From contig OX328096.1 of assembly GCA_946811185.2 (NCBI GenBank), forward strand, positions 36,902,011 to 36,966,010: a stretch of 64,000 nt of DNA, in the 5' to 3' direction. Shown one piece after another: positions 1 to 12,590 of this stretch. The notes beneath the pieces are model-generated. The model made no database searches and was not told the DNA's origin. It saw only the letters and a list, made by a program, of their open reading frames with translations. This stretch comes from Hippopus hippopus. Its lineage: Eukaryota > Mollusca > Bivalvia > Cardiida > Cardiidae. How positions within the stretch are numbered: the stretch's first letter is position 1; every line of letters starts with the position of its first letter. The translations under genes and the position numbers were made by a program.

Positions 1-299
1 CAGAGGTCTGGTGCTGTGGCGTGCCCGCTAAAAGCTTTTCTTAACATGTACTATCATTTCGTCCATATTTTTTTTAAAAAATGCATGGATTGAACAAGCA
101 CATGAAACAGGAAAAACCTAGATGGACACATCGATTAATTAAACGTTAGTCACACAATTGTTTGTACAAGTATGAACCTATGCGTGTGAATACGTTACCA
201 GCGACAGTACGACATCTAAAAGTGGGAGGATAATTTGGTTCAAAGTGATCAAAGAAAGTTATAATGGACCGAGATCACCCATGTCACATTGACTTGTAC

Positions 300-455
300 C
301 CGATAATGTCCTTAGGCGGTGTCATCCACCAAATTATATCTTTAAGTTTAAAGACGAGCCATCTGATAGGCTTAAACGGTCTGTTTCAACCAACTAATTG
401 CTAAAATCAAAACAGTATTTAGAATGTTGGTGAATACGGCCCCTTGATTTTATTT
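300..455. repeat. M5-like repeat fragment
   Basis: The stretch ends with 'GAATGTTGGTGAATACGGCC', the typical end of the M5 repeats seen at 3545, 16310 and 25935. The body is diverged, with only an 'ATCTGATAGGCTTAAAC' piece resembling the M5 'TGATTGGCTAAAC' centre. The first 300 bases of the window hold nothing I recognise. Confidence 0.35.
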
Positions 456-536
456 CGGCACTTGGCTGTTTCAATAACTGAAAACTGACTCATACAAAAT
501 CAGCCGTATTCTTTTTTTTTTCAGTCAGTGAATATA

Positions 537-3500
537 ATGCAGCTCCTATCTCTATGGTACGTGTTGGTGTGTTTGGTATGTTTACACAGAGGTTACACGA
601 CCTCAGAACAAACATCGTCCAGAGATGACGTCAAGAAGCAAGTGTCCAAAAGAAATGTTGGCGTACAGCTTGGGAATCTGTTGCAGGTATTTTTCTTTTT
701 GAATCAACGAATCTTTATGCCTTTCATTAATTTAAGTAATTTCAATTGTATTTGCTGCATGTAAGGTCGTAATTGGTCGACAGTTTTCATCTATTATTCT
801 AAATTCAAATCTAATTCTGAACTTGCCGTTCTGTCGTTGGCCGTTCTGTCTCAGCCAAACACATGGCTAGTCGTAGATATCTGAATCAGAGGTGACCCTT
901 GGAGTGGCAAATAGAATTTATTTTAATGAAATAATAATTTTTGGCCAGCAAAACCAGATTTTTCAAATTCAGGGCAACTTAGCTTCATCAGATTATCCCA
1001 CATGCCATCGGGCAGAGCGGATCAAGATAGCTCATCTGATGGAACCTCATCTTGACCTCCAATGTCAAGCTTGCTGTGCGAAAAAAAAAAGTGCCGCAGA
1101 TATTCTTATCTTGAGTCTTATATGCTTCAAATGAGTGACGGTTTACTATTTTCGGTATTAAAGATAGTCTTGATTGGTTTATCGGACTGTCAAGATCAAG
1201 ATCAGACTACATATTTGATCTTTGATCTACAGAATCCCATATTTCATCGGCTAACCTGATGAAGAAGTCTTGGATTTAGAAAACACATTGGTCTTTTTTT
1301 TCACTTATCGAATATATTCATATCACGTATTGGTTCTCGAACGTTAAAGTGACAAGACTTTCAGGTACACACACACAAAAAGAAAAATCACCTTTTTGTC
1401 ATTGCTATGACTTGAATTTAATACTTTCAAAGCATGGTTGGTGTCCAAATCTTACGTGCCGGGGCACCTGCAAAATGTAGTGATCCATGTCAGCGTGCGC
1501 AGGTTGACATGGGTCGAACTATTTTGCTGTTGTAAATTTTCTAAATTTCATAGGACCATTCTTATATCTCATGACTTAGTTGTGGTTAGACAACATTCAT
1601 TTTCTGAATCAATAATTATGGGATGACCTACTTGGTATATAATATATCACGGAGATGCATTAAACCACCTTTTCCCGGAGCGCCGCTCCTATCAAACTAG
1701 ATGGGAGCTTTATTTTTATCGTATGCGTGTTATCCATATTTTACAGTGCAATTTACTATGAATGTAAATTTAATACGCGACTGAACTGCTCTTGGAATAT
1801 TAATCTGAAGCTATAATTTCCGTTTTGCACTGAGATTCAAAACCAGCCTGACAGAATTCTTATCCTCTATTTTGGAAAGTTCACCTTTTGTTTATTTTGC
1901 ATTAATTTAGTTTGACTGTTCATTGGAACAGATAAAAACACTGAAAATATTTGCACTGACACGAGCGTTGATATGGGTTATGATACATTAGACACCAGCT
2001 TTATATGATTTATCTCTAGCCTTCAATTTCAATCACTGTAAAAAGACAGTGTCTGAGCTTCTTGACAGAATAATCTGCCTTCAGAACTGGCTTTATTCTA
2101 TTTACAGCAAGGTTTAGCTGGCCAAAACATGGCGCCTATTCTAAACAACACACTATGGTCGCAGTTCACTCCGAATACCCCAGCTCCAGATGAAGTCGAC
2201 TGTCATATCGAGATAGAAGTTGTAAGTAATATTTCAATTTTACATCTATTTACGGTTTCATGTTACTCTATTGTCCGCGTTATTAAACCATGCCAGTTGA
2301 CTTTTCTTGCGAGTTCATGTACATTTTTAGTTGCACGGCCAGCCGGTAGGGGACTTGGAAACTTGTTCACGGCTGTAGTGAATCATGTCGCCCCGAGCCG
2401 TACAGCGAATTTATTATACTGCAAAGTTTTACCATTCCAACGTGTATTAAGCGAAATTTCCCTGTATTATGGTCTCACGCATTGAGTACGCTGACGACAT
2501 AGAATTTCCCTTCTGAGTGCCCCAATTTAAAGAAAACTGACGTCACTGAGAAATGATGTCACTGAAACCTTGGTAAAACGTGCAGTTTGGTGCATAAACT
2601 TGTTGATATTACTGCGATAGACATTCGACGTATTTGTATTTAAACATGGATTTAAAATAAATAAATAACTTCAAGGTAATTAACTATGCATTTTTATGAT
2701 ATGTTGGCAAAAGTAAACGACCATTAGTTGCCTCAAACGACCATAAGGTTATTCTTTTAACGTTACAGTGTATGAGTTTCGACTCTTCACTGTTTGTTTA
2801 CCTCACGAAGGGGTGGCAAACTTGGATAATATGCGCCGTGCATATATTGCTGTACACTTGCAAAATGTAGTTTCCCTTTCGGGAGCCCTGTATACATAAG
2901 TTTTGCACTTCAACGCTTAAATCCAAGATGGGGGGCGTCGATCGATTTGAGTCGCTCACAAGACAAATACACCATTGTTTCACTTGATGGCTTTTATTAA
3001 AGCGGAAAGAATGGATTATTTTTTAAAATAAATGAATATGGTTAAATATATTAATTTTGCTGTAATTCTACAACAAATACATGGGGTTTTTAAAAACGAG
3101 CCGTCCTTTCGTCATGTCAACAGATCGTGAAGTGTCAAAGGTCATACATTGTAACGTTAAAAAATAGCTAATACTAGTTTGAAGCTACTAATGGTCGTTT
3201 ACTTTTGCCAGCAAATCATAAAATGAATAGTTACTTACCTTGACGTAGATCTAGCTTAAATTCATGTTTAAATAAATATACGTTGAACGTCTATCGCAGT
3301 GACTTAAAAATACATCATACTTCACGTTTTACCAAGGTTTCAGTGGCGTAAGCTTTTTAGTAGTGACGTCAACTTCAGTGTGTTGGCGAAATCAAAACGG
3401 AAATTCGATTTCGTCAGCGTAACTAATTCGTGAGACCATAAAACATGGAAATTTCGCTGAAATCACGTTTGAATGGTAAAACTTTGCACTATTATAAATT

Positions 3501-4692
3501 CCAGAAGACGGTTACGACGATCTTGTACCCGAGTAGGTGTCAAGAACGGTGGATTTTTCTGTATTCACCAACCATTCTTAAGAGCATTCTTAGTCTTATT
3601 CTCTAAGATTTTCTAAAATTGAAAGTAACACAACTTCTGACTGGCGAATTATAGAGAATAAGACTAGGAACATTTATAAGAATGGCTGTTGAATACGGAT
3701 CCTTTAACTCGAGTAGGTGTTAAAGGATTGATTATTCCTATGGCCCGTAAACACGATATCCACAGGGCCCGTAAACACGATTTCCCTCTGCGTGGACTAT
3801 GCAGACTGACATGAATCGATACATACTGCAGATGCATTAAACCACGTTTTCACAGAGCATGAGTCATGTATATAAACATATAGATCCAGAACGAGTGTCG
3901 AAGTGATGGATAACATTTAGAAGTTTCAAACATTCAAATATTATTTATCGAACAATAACTGTAGTCTGCTTTTTACTTGTTATACTTGTTGAATCTATTG
4001 CCTTTTCTGAAGGTTGAAGATCCTGCAGATTCGAACGATAAAGAAAACTTTTGTAACTTTTGTTCGCTACTTTTTTAATTTAACTTGAATTTGTCCAAAT
4101 CATGATGATTTTTTTTTTTTGTCATCGTAACATATTTTAAAAAAAAGTAACTCCAAGCGATCGCATGTTTTACGACTATCATAAAAGGGAAAGGAGAAAG
4201 CTTACCACTAAAGACAATGCGCGTTGACCTGAATTCGGCCATGCTAACCAGCATTTTCTCCTTTTCACACAATATTGTTGGCATTTTTGAAATGAAATCC
4301 AGTTTTTGAGTTACGAGAACATTTCATTTGTGGTCTGAAAATGCTTTTGAAATTGATAAGTATAAAATTTTGTCGGTGGGTAAAGTAGGCTAACAATTAA
4401 CTTCTTGAATAAACATTTATCTGTCATACACACGTTACAGACGCAGCTTGTTGGAGGACGATGTGTCAGACTTGGAGGGTTATACCGAATGGCTGTATGC
4501 CAATCCGGAGTACATCTAGACTTTACCAGGAACCAGTGCGAACAGATTCTCTCAGAACGAGAGCAAGCTTATGAACAGGCTCAAAGTGTTCAACCAGGGA
4601 TACAACAACAGCACGAAGTCAAAAGGCGCTCTGTTGAAGGCAGCAAAATTGACCAAACAAAATCCGCTGATGAAATTTTGTCTGAGAACTGA
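537..4692 (+). CDS. Gene A: secreted four-cysteine protein, array copy 1
   Basis: Three exons, all joined in phase 0: 537-686, 2108-2221 and 4441-4692, giving 171 residues. Exon 1 encodes a hydrophobic signal peptide (MQLLSLWYVLVCLVCL) and a charged linker. Exon 2 ends with DEVDCHIEIEV. Exon 3 carries GGRCVRLGG, AVCQSG and NQCEQIL, the family cysteine module, followed by a Gln/Glu-rich extension with a KRR site that the other copies lack. The splice sites are CAG/GTATTT, TTTACAG, GTT/GTAAGT and GTTACAG. A strong acceptor (poly-T then CAG at 524) sits 12 bases before the ATG, so a 5' untranslated exon probably lies upstream. The GTG at 528 is in frame but ATG 537 is the natural start. I do not recognise the family; secretion is inferred from the signal peptide and the conserved cysteines. 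Confidence 0.8.
1431..1690. repeat. M1 element in intron 1 of gene A
   Basis: A diverged M1 copy. It holds 'CCATGTCAGCGTGCGCAGGTTGACATGGGTCGAA' in part (a broken central palindrome), then 'GGACCATTCTTAT', 'GGATGACCTACTTGGTATA' and 'GGAGATGCATTAAACCACC', and ends 'GGAGCGCCGCTC'. Confidence 0.7.
2328..3525. mobile_element. M6 element, long inverted-repeat copy
   Basis: The left arm (2330-2815) starts in the 'TAGGGGACTTGGAAACTTGT' terminal motif and contains 'GACGACATAGAATTTCCCTT'. The right arm (about 3180-3525) repeats this sequence in inverse orientation (AATGGTCGTTTACTTTTGCC... down to AAACTTTGCACTATTATAAA). The roughly 360-bp centre matches those of the copies at 27.8 and 49.7 kb. No transposase reading frame is visible, so it is probably non-autonomous. 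It lies in intron 2 of gene A. Confidence 0.7.
3545..3712. repeat. M5 palindromic repeat
   Basis: Starts 'GTATTCACCAACCATTCTTA' and ends 'AGAATGGCTGTTGAATACGG', an imperfect inverted repeat, with 'TTCTCTAAGATTTTCTAAAA' and 'GAGAATAAGACTAGGAAC' as internal arms. Confidence 0.7.
3781..3872. repeat. M1 right-end fragment
   Basis: Contains 'GTGGACTATGCAGACTGACATG', 'GCAGATGCATTAAACCACG' and 'TTTTCACAGAGCATGAGTCA', the right third of M1. Confidence 0.6.
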
Positions 4693-4699
4693 ACTTTTG

Positions 4700-5645
4700 T
4701 GTATCAGAAGTTGATCCCTCATCTGTTGATATCTGCACTGTTGACATTTTATCATGTTTAGACATCTATAGTATGTTAGGATGTGGTGTTACCGGACAAA
4801 CTATCTACGGTTTGAGATCATTATAATTGTCGTGTATTTTCATCTTATCTTGTTTTCAGTATTTTGTGCAAGCCAAATTCCTTCTGACTTAATTATGATG
4901 GCAGTTCTTACGTTCGAGACTGGGGTATCGGCATCATGATTTTTATTGATGTCATGGCGTGATTCCTAAAAGCGAGATAATTAGCTGGTTCGAAATAATT
5001 AGCTGTTATTTAGTATGAAAGACACCCAAAAGCTTGAGATCCACACTTTTTGATTATATCTTGGATTGTTTAGATATATGCGTTTATTATTGAACTAATT
5101 TTTCATTAAGATTTGTATGTTTCGAACACACCAACATGAATTTAAGAATTAAAAGGAGATAGTCAACATCAGGGTTACATGCTTTTCATTTGACTCTAGC
5201 TATACACGTTTTATTCCCCAGAACAGTCTTTATTTGTTCATGTCATTCTTTTTTAGCAAACAAGGGTATAAGGTACATATTTTTTCCGTTTTAAACTTGC
5301 TTTATTGTGAACCTGGATGCAAATAATTACCTATAAATATGGCAGGTTCATAGCTAAGCCTTCAACGCCTTTAAATCATCGAGTAAAGGACAGAAAAAAG
5401 AGCCAAAGGCGTTGATAATCGGGTAACGTGTGTGGCATGAGCCTAAAATTGATTAAGCCACTGTGTAGCATTCGAAATCAACACATTACGATGACTTCTA
5501 GACCAGGGACATATCATTTAATATGACGACTCTTTGTTATGACTATTGCTTGATTTTAAGTCGTCCCTAAGACCTCGATTCCTATCAACAGCTCAACAGT
5601 GTTGTCTGGGCCCAACAAAAACCAAGAAACACAAAGATCTAATAC
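4700..5645. other. Gene-free AT-rich stretch
   Basis: I see no exon and none of the repeat families here. It is the 3' flank of gene A. No clear AATAAA was found close to the stop. Confidence 0.5.
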
Positions 5646-5649
5646 ATCT

Positions 5650-5937
5650 GAGCGGCGCTATGGCAAAAGGGGGTTTAATACAGCTCCGTGATGCATTAAA
5701 CCAAGCAAGTCATCACATGATAGGGATCCATAATATCCATTTAGTCTTGCATTTCACTGAATCTTTAAGTAGAATGGTCCTTGGATATGATCCTTGGACA
5801 TGCATAGATTTACAAAAAAAAAAAAAAAGAATCAAACCATGCCAGCCTACGAGGACTACACGGGCTGACATGAGTCGATAGTTTTTGCAAATACATCAAG
5901 CCCCCTTTTCACAGAGCATGACTCAAAACATCGATAG
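5650..5937. repeat. M1 element
   Basis: From 'GCTATGGCAAAAGGGGGTTT' to 'TTTTCACAGAGCATGACTC'. The central palindrome is degraded (CCAGCCTACGAGGACTACACGGGCTGACATG), with a run of 15 A beside it. Confidence 0.75.
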
Positions 5938-6389
5938 ACACATATAATGATTAAGTCTTCCCAATGACCACCTGACTTTCACTGTTGCATCAGTTCACTT
6001 TTGAAGACCTAATGAAAGAAGAATTTGCTCATGGTTTTATTGGTTCATGTATTTTTCTAGGTGTAATAGAGCTCTTAGCGCCCGGAACACAAAAACAGAG
6101 TGATGCAAAAATGATTTGTTCATAAAAATTAAGAGACATAACAGATTTATAAGTTTTGCTGATGTCTCTTAAATATGGACGACTTTCTTTCGTCCTGCAA
6201 CACGCATCATTTTTTTTTTTTTCATTTCAAAATATTTTGACAAAAGGTGGATATTATTCGTAATGCGCGATTTTCCCTTTTGTCGAAAATGTTTTAACGA
6301 TGTAACATGCTTTAACCCATAAATTATACTGATTATTCTTATTTTTTAATGACAGTTCAATGTCATATACTGCAAATTTTACAAAAAAT

Positions 6390-6780
6390 TAAGAATGGTA
6401 CACTCGGACAGAAACACAACAAAGACAGACAGAAAAGGATAATAACTACTCTCTGGAATATCTGAACAACATTTATTGGTGTTTTAACATCATTTACAGT
6501 TAACGCATACAGTGCCTTTTACAAGAACAAAAAAAATTTTGCTCGTGTGGACTAATTTGCAAAGTTTTTTTCTGAGCTTTCCTGCAGTAAACTTGTCTTA
6601 GAAGCTAATGATGAAACAAATACAGAGGAACAAAGAAACACGGACCGATGGAAAGGCAGGACAACGGTCTCTGGAATTTCTAGACAACAGTTATTTGCGT
6701 TTCGGTAGTTTTCTATTACAGTGAATGCTTGAAAAAGTGCTGTTTTCAAGAACAAAAAAATGGCTAACGCTCCTTCAGTA
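6390..6780. repeat. Tandem duplication, unit about 220 bp
   Basis: The segments near 6410-6545 and 6635-6770 share 'CTCTGGAAT..CT.GA.AAC', 'CATTTACAGT..A.GC' and 'CAAGAACAAAAAAA' in the same order. The function is unknown. The surrounding 5.94-7.27 kb shows no exon. Confidence 0.5.
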
Positions 6781-7276
6781 TCAAGATGTATTTCAACAAG
6801 CACGAAATTTACTAAACCTATATTTACGATGCAGTATTCTATTAATTTCCAACAAAAAGTATACAATATGTACTGGAATGAATTCATTAATACCAGTTTG
6901 AATTGCTTTCCTGATGAATGTTTGAACGCTTTCCCTATGAACGGTGACTTCTTTCACAAGTAAAAAATTGTGCAATAAGAATTATATCTCTTTTTGCTAA
7001 AGCAGTTCAATATGAATTCATGAAGATTATCAAGACTTCACAATGAAGTTTTCAACTTGATCTACATCAATTTTTTTTTCAGATAGTTATAAATATTTCA
7101 GTCACATACAGAATCTGTCTGTTTTAGTTCTCCGTGTTTATTTCTATTTAGAGAAAAAGTATCACAGGTTGAGCAACAGTTTATACTCATTATAACATTT
7201 TGAAAAGGAAACACTATACTAATTTTAAATCAAGCTATGAAGCGACTGTCCTCACATGACATGGAACCAAACGTTT

Positions 7277-7932
7277 TAACCCTTTACCAAACAATCCAAA
7301 CTGTTCTTAGACCCTCGAGGAAAAGTTCAAGTGAAAACATTTTGGGAAAAAGAGAAACTGCCAGCATTGTCACCTTTTCCCGCGAGGTGTTCTACCGTTT
7401 CATTTACATTTGAACCATGGTCTGTGAAAAAGGGCTTCAACAAATTACCGACCCAATTCAGCCTACGCAATCCGCACAGGACGACCTGGGTCGAAACTTT
7501 TTTGGTCAATTTTCTACATGTCAAAGTGGTAGTCTACCTCATAGTCTACCTTCATTCGATTGTTAGACAAATTGGATTTCATGAATCCATAAGTTTGTGT
7601 TACCTTGCTTGGTATATGGCTTGCAACGGTGAAAAAAGGACATTCGGACATTTGCGTAAAATGTCGTCTCGGATCAGCCTGCGCAATCCGCGCAGGCTAA
7701 TCCGAAACGACACTTTCCGTTTTTATGTAATTTTCTGTTTTGCACAAGTCTACCGTAGCACAAAATCTAATGTAGTCGTAAAGTGCCGTCTCGGATTAGC
7801 CTGCGAGGACTGCGCAGGCTGATCCGAGACGACACTTTACGCAAATGTCCGAATGCCCCTTTTCGCGTGTTGCAGGCCAAATGCTTTCAATATGGACAAG
7901 TTTTAAATTTGGTCGTCTGGTAAAGAGTTAAA
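7277..7932. mobile_element. Nested repeats: M2 in M1 in M3
   Basis: 7277-7409 is the left part of M3 (AACCCTTTACCAAACAATCC to CTACCGTTTCA) and 7880-7932 is its right end (AATGCTTTCAATATGGACAA to GGTAAAGAGTTAA). Between them lies a truncated M1 (7410-7614), cut at 'CTTGCTTGGTATA', and a complete M2 (7615-7879) with both GC-rich palindromes. M2 entered M1 at a TA and M1 entered M3, so M3 is oldest. The right end of M1 is missing. Confidence 0.75.
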
Positions 7933-7963
7933 ACACTTCATTATACTTCCGTTTGTAAACACG

Positions 7964-10900
7964 TCACATCTCGCTCTGCGACTGTTGAACAACTTCCTGT
8001 TGGACTGTCTGGGTCTCGACGTTCCGGTTTGCAATGATTTGTTCGCAGGTGGGATAAAATTCAAAATAAGGACCACTCTGGCATATAAATGGTTTGCTGA
8101 GATACCCACCAAGTCTTGTGCAACGGCCACCTCTTCGTGAAAGCTGAAATCGCAATCAAAAATGAAATCAGGATAACTTTTTACAGTCGTTTCACAAAAC
8201 GCAGAGGGTGTCTTTGTAAATCCGTGTGAAGTAAAATGAACTAATGTTCGATACATGAAAAAAAATATGATATAATGATTCTTACTCATTCTTTGCACAC
8301 TGATTCTCGATTGAATGGACTAATCTCATCCTATGTCCTTTACATGTCCTTTGCGGTTAATCTAGGTCCGCTCTCTACATTAAGCCTTTATCAAACAATC
8401 CTGTGTTTTAAGGATTCTCTTGAAGAAAACGTTTGAAAACATTGTGGGAAAAGGAGAAAATGTTGGTTATCCGTATTTCCTGCTTTTCGTACAATACTTT
8501 CTACCCTGTCAGGGCACTTAAACTCATTTTAATCTTAGATTTAAGATGAAAAATTTTAGTCTATTTCTATCACGCGCACGCCATAACTATATTGTATCCT
8601 TTTCAGATTTGCAAACACTAATATCTCAGTAAACGAGAGTGTTGTGCTGTTTTATAAACATTTGGACAGGTATTACCGTCGCTTATCTCTATACCACGAG
8701 ACAAACTGAGAGCAATTTATTTTTTCAAACGACAAATTAGATGCGACTCAAATGTAAATGTTGATATTCATCTTGAAAAGGGAAGAAAGCATTGTGTCGA
8801 AAGTTATCATCACATAGTCGTTAAAACCCGGGATTGTTTTGTAAAGGGACGACGTTTGCAAAGTCAACTGTCCAAGAGAAGATGGATGAGTTAACCTTTA
8901 AAGTTGAATGGTCAGTTTTGTACGTAATGTTATAGTTGACAGTGCGCATGATGTTATACTTACTGTGACGACTTCCACAAAACAATCGATTTCACTCTGT
9001 GTAGGTAGCCGAGGCGCCAGTTGTTCCCACGGATTGTTGGGATTATTCGCAGCGGCTTGCTGGTTTTCGTCTGCATAGGCATTCACATACGCTCTGTGAA
9101 TCTCCGGGTCCAATCCCTGAAAGCAAATTAGTTAAATGTAGCTGGACTTAGATTTTAATGAGACTACTAACATTCTTAGTCTTATTCTCAAGAATTTTCT
9201 AAATCTGAAAGTAATACAATTTCTAATTAGCTAAATCATTTGATTGAGCCAGTCAAAATGTGTGATTCTCTCTAAATCTAAAATAAGATTTATAATGAAA
9301 CTAGGTATGGTTGGTGATAACAAACCAAGAATTCTTGTCCAAGAAGTATACTACTCAGAGTTTGCTAGGGATCACCATATTGAATTCAACTGACATAATA
9401 TGTGTGACCTGTATCAGGAATAGTTTTTCAATATGATACATTGTTACACTGATGAAATATGCCACCTTTGGAAATGGACGTTTATAACTCAAAACTTCAT
9501 ATACCCATATTTCATACCTCAATGATCCCTATCAAAGTAGTATATTTAGACCCTATCTATAACCCATTTACTAATAAACTTTTTACAACCAAAATTTGGT
9601 TCTGTGTTATTGGATATATCTTTGATACTTCCTACAAGTATTATCAAAATACATGTATCAAGTAAAAAGTTGCAAAGGATTAAATAACACCATCAGCAAC
9701 ATCAACAGCGACCCGGCGTACAGTATAATTTGTTAATTTACATAATCATCAATTTGACTCAGTATCTGTTGTGAAGGGGGGGGGGGGGGGAAACGGATTA
9801 CAGAATACTGTATTGACAGAAGAGACAATTTTGTTTTAGTTAGAAAATGTAAAATACACGTACATGTATATGGTTTTAAACTGTGCAGGTCAGTGACACT
9901 GAGTACGTATATTATCTAAGCAACATGAAAGTCCCAGACATAATTACTGTAAAATTGATTTTATGATTATAATGGTCACTCAGAGACTAAAAACGAAACT
10001 AAAAAAAGAAGAAATAATATATCAAAGTAGAATTTAAATCTTCTCGGTACCTTTATGAGGATTTTTTAACATGCAAAAATTAACTGAATTAAGTCTCTGC
10101 TGGAGCGCAATGCAAAGGCGTCAAAATAACGTGCCTTGACGAATTTTGACATAATGTTTCCCTATTTATATCAAATTCTAGTGCATCTAGACCTAAGATT
10201 TTGTTAGAAAACAGTGTCAACCCTTTACCAAACAAACTATATCCCGATTTTTAACGACCCTGGGGTATAAGACCTTTGAAAACCTGCTGTTAACCAGCAT
10301 TTTCTGCTTTTGCTAAATATTTCCTACCCTTCCAGAAACAAATTTTAATTTTTGAGTCACCTTTATTTTGTCGTCTGCATATATCTGCTAATGTTTTTCA
10401 TTTTCGACAAGTCTGAAATTGTATCGTTTGTTAAAGATTTAAGCAACCCCATATTGCAGGTATTTCAATCCAGCAAACATTTTGCGTAAAATAACAAAAA
10501 TATTGCATTTTCAACGCAAATTTGATGTAGTACAGATCTAGGATGGGGGATCAAAATGAAAATTTTAATATGAAAACCAATTCAATCATATTTAAGAAAA
10601 GATATGGCAATGAAAACTACACTCGATGTAATGTTTTTTTATTATTATTATTATCATTGTTTTCCTTATCGAAATAAGAAATTACAAAAAAAAAAAAGCA
10701 TCAGCAAAAATAAGATGAATCCGATAAATTTATTAGCTGTGTAATTTGTGTACACCTTCTTTCAATGAAAAAAAAAACCACATTTGATTCAGTGAAACAT
10801 TTTGAGCAAATGCTCATGGTTGCATTTGCTTTTAAGAATTTAGAACTCAACGTTCATTTTTCAAGATTTCTAGCCATCGATGCATCAAAAGAATAACAGA

Positions 10901-11118
10901 AAGCATCACAAGCGTATCTAGAATAAAAAAATAAAAACAAAAAATCTTTGTCAAGCATTGGATTTATAAATGAGACTTACTACCGTCCGTCGAACTGTTT
11001 CACTTTCCATAGGTAAGTTGTTGTTATTTAGATTATCCGGGATTTGTCCATTACACAACAACATTACATTTCCTAAAACGATAATTAAACCAGTAATGAT
11101 GTTAATTCCAGCCGACAT
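7964..11118 (-). CDS. Gene B: secreted four-cysteine protein, array copy 2 (reverse strand)
   Basis: Three phase-0 exons on the minus strand: 11118-10981, 9116-8964 and 8143-7964, giving 156 residues. Exon 1 gives a signal peptide (SAGINIITGLIIVLGNVMLL, then CNGQ) and an Asn-rich linker. Exon 2 starts GLDPEIHRAYVNAYADE, like genes D and E, and ends EIDCFVEVVT. Exon 3 reads RRGGRCTRLGGYLSKPFICQ then SG...CEQII, with a short Gln-rich tail ending in Met. Donors are GTA/GTAAGT and ACA/GTAAGT; acceptors are TTTCAG. It is the only copy on the minus strand and lies tail to tail with gene A. The family is not recognised. The conserved frame across all three exons argues that it is intact. Confidence 0.8.
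8380..8545. repeat. M3 partial copy
   Basis: Contains 'AACATTGTGGGAAAAGGAGA' followed by a decayed right arm; the distal end is missing. Confidence 0.6.
9160..9345. repeat. M5-like repeat in intron 1 of gene B
   Basis: Carries 'CATTCTTAGTCTTATTCTCA' and 'AAAGTAATACAATTTCTAAT', then an inverted arm ending 'GGTATGGTTGGTGAT'. Confidence 0.6.
9345..10215. other. Intron sequence without recognised content
   Basis: AT-rich intron 1 of gene B, with a poly-G run near 9777-9790. No exon or repeat family seen. Confidence 0.4.
10218..10442. repeat. M3 element, diverged
   Basis: Starts 'AACCCTTTACCAAACAAACT', has 'TTAACCAGCATTTTCTGCTT' in the centre and ends near 'GTATCGTTTGTTAAAG'. The following 10,445-10,970 is unremarkable AT-rich intron. 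Confidence 0.65.
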
Positions 11119-11727
11119 CCTTACAAGGTAAATATATTTTTTTATGTTGATTATTATTAATTCGTTTGTATTTTGGCTCTAGTTTACCATGTTCCAGCAC
11201 GGAGTCAACGAGAGCGATTGCCTTATTGCTCGTTTGCTTATTGATTATGTAACAGAGTGCATAAAAACCGAAAGAGCTTGTTACATGTAAGATAGGACTA
11301 ACCCTTTCATCCTGTCATATTTGAAGTGTTTCGTCTGTTGGGACAATTTTTAGATGTAGTAAACTCTGAAAACATCAGAAATACACCTTGGGTACTATCT
11401 TGAAAAACAATTGTACTTATCAACTAACCATCATCCCTAATTGTTATATTCATTAATTCAAACAAAAAAGAAAAAACGTATTTCTTATCTTACTAAAAAT
11501 GTTTTTGACAAATTTTCGTTTCTGTCACGTTTTCGATATTGGTTCAAACTTTTCAAAGAAAGACTTTGTTTAAATAAGGAATCCTTTGCTGCCTTTTATT
11601 TTTTGAACATCAAATTCTATCTGCAGTCCTTATTAACGTGAATCCTCTTAATCTATTGAAACAAATTTACAGCAGACAGCTGAAAAAAAAACGTAAAATG
11701 AATAGCTAGTATAATTCAAGGGTTCAC

Positions 11728-11952
11728 TCTTTACCAAACGACAAAATTTTACACTTGTCCAAATTGAAAGCATTTGCATACGACAACTGAATCTGGCTCA
11801 AAAGATGGGATATGTCGATAAATGGGTAGAAAACATTGTGGGAAAAGGAGAAAATGCTGGTTACCCGCATTTTCTCTTTTTCCCACAATGTTTTCAAAAG
11901 TAGTCTTTTTCCTAGGAGTCGTTTTAAGTCGGGATTATTTGGTAAAGGGTGG
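11728..11952. repeat. M3 element
   Basis: Well kept, with the central palindrome around 'GAAAATGCTGGTTACCCGCA', matching 'GTGGGAAAAGGAGAAAATGC' to 'GCATTTTCTCTTTTTCCCAC', and ends 'TTTGGTAAAGGGTGG'. Confidence 0.85.
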
Positions 11953-12089
11953 ATACTTGAGCTGATGATATTGTGACCGAGGAAAACATATCGCTACCAG
12001 CAATTTCTCCCTTTGCCTCGATGTTTTTTTTTTCTTAAGCGATCTTCTGAAAGATGGAAAAATGTTGGTTGTTGGTAATTTCAGATGTG

Positions 12090-12318
12090 TCAACCCTTTA
12101 CCAAACAATTCAAGGTTTTAACAACCTTAACGAAGGAGCCTCTTGAAAAAAATTATGAAAAAAGTAAAAAATGCTGATAACCAGTATTTTCTACTTTTCC
12201 TCCGATGTTTAATACTCTTTCAAAGACAGGTATCATTGATATAGCCGAATTTATTTTTCAACTGCGGATGCTTTCAATATGGAAGATAGTCAAATTTTGT
12301 TGTCTTGTAAAATGTTAA
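12090..12318. repeat. M3 element
   Basis: 'AACCCTTTACCAAACAATTC' at the start, 'AAATGCTGATAACCAGTATT' at the centre, 'TTGTTGTCTTGTAAAATGTT' at the end. Confidence 0.75.
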
Positions 12319-12325
12319 ACCAAAT

Positions 12326-12590
12326 GAGACATGCACTGTGAAGAAAAGGAGGCTCAATGCATCTGCGAAAAATATCGACCCATGTCAGCCTAAGCAGTCC
12401 GCGCAGGCTGACATGAACTGAAATTTGTTGCTATCCGTCAATTTTCTGCGTGCCAAATAACCATCCTACCTCCAGATATAGTCGACTGTTCGACATAATG
12501 GATTTTTTGGATCCATGATAGTGTGATGACTTACTTGGTTTAATGCATCATGGAGTTGCATAACCCCCATTCTTCTTGAGCGTGGCTAAA
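12326..12590. repeat. M1 element
   Basis: Lies just after an M3. Central 'GCCTAAGCAGTCCGCGCAGG', then 'GTGATGACTTACTTGGTTTA' and 'CTTGAGCGTGGCT'. Confidence 0.8.
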
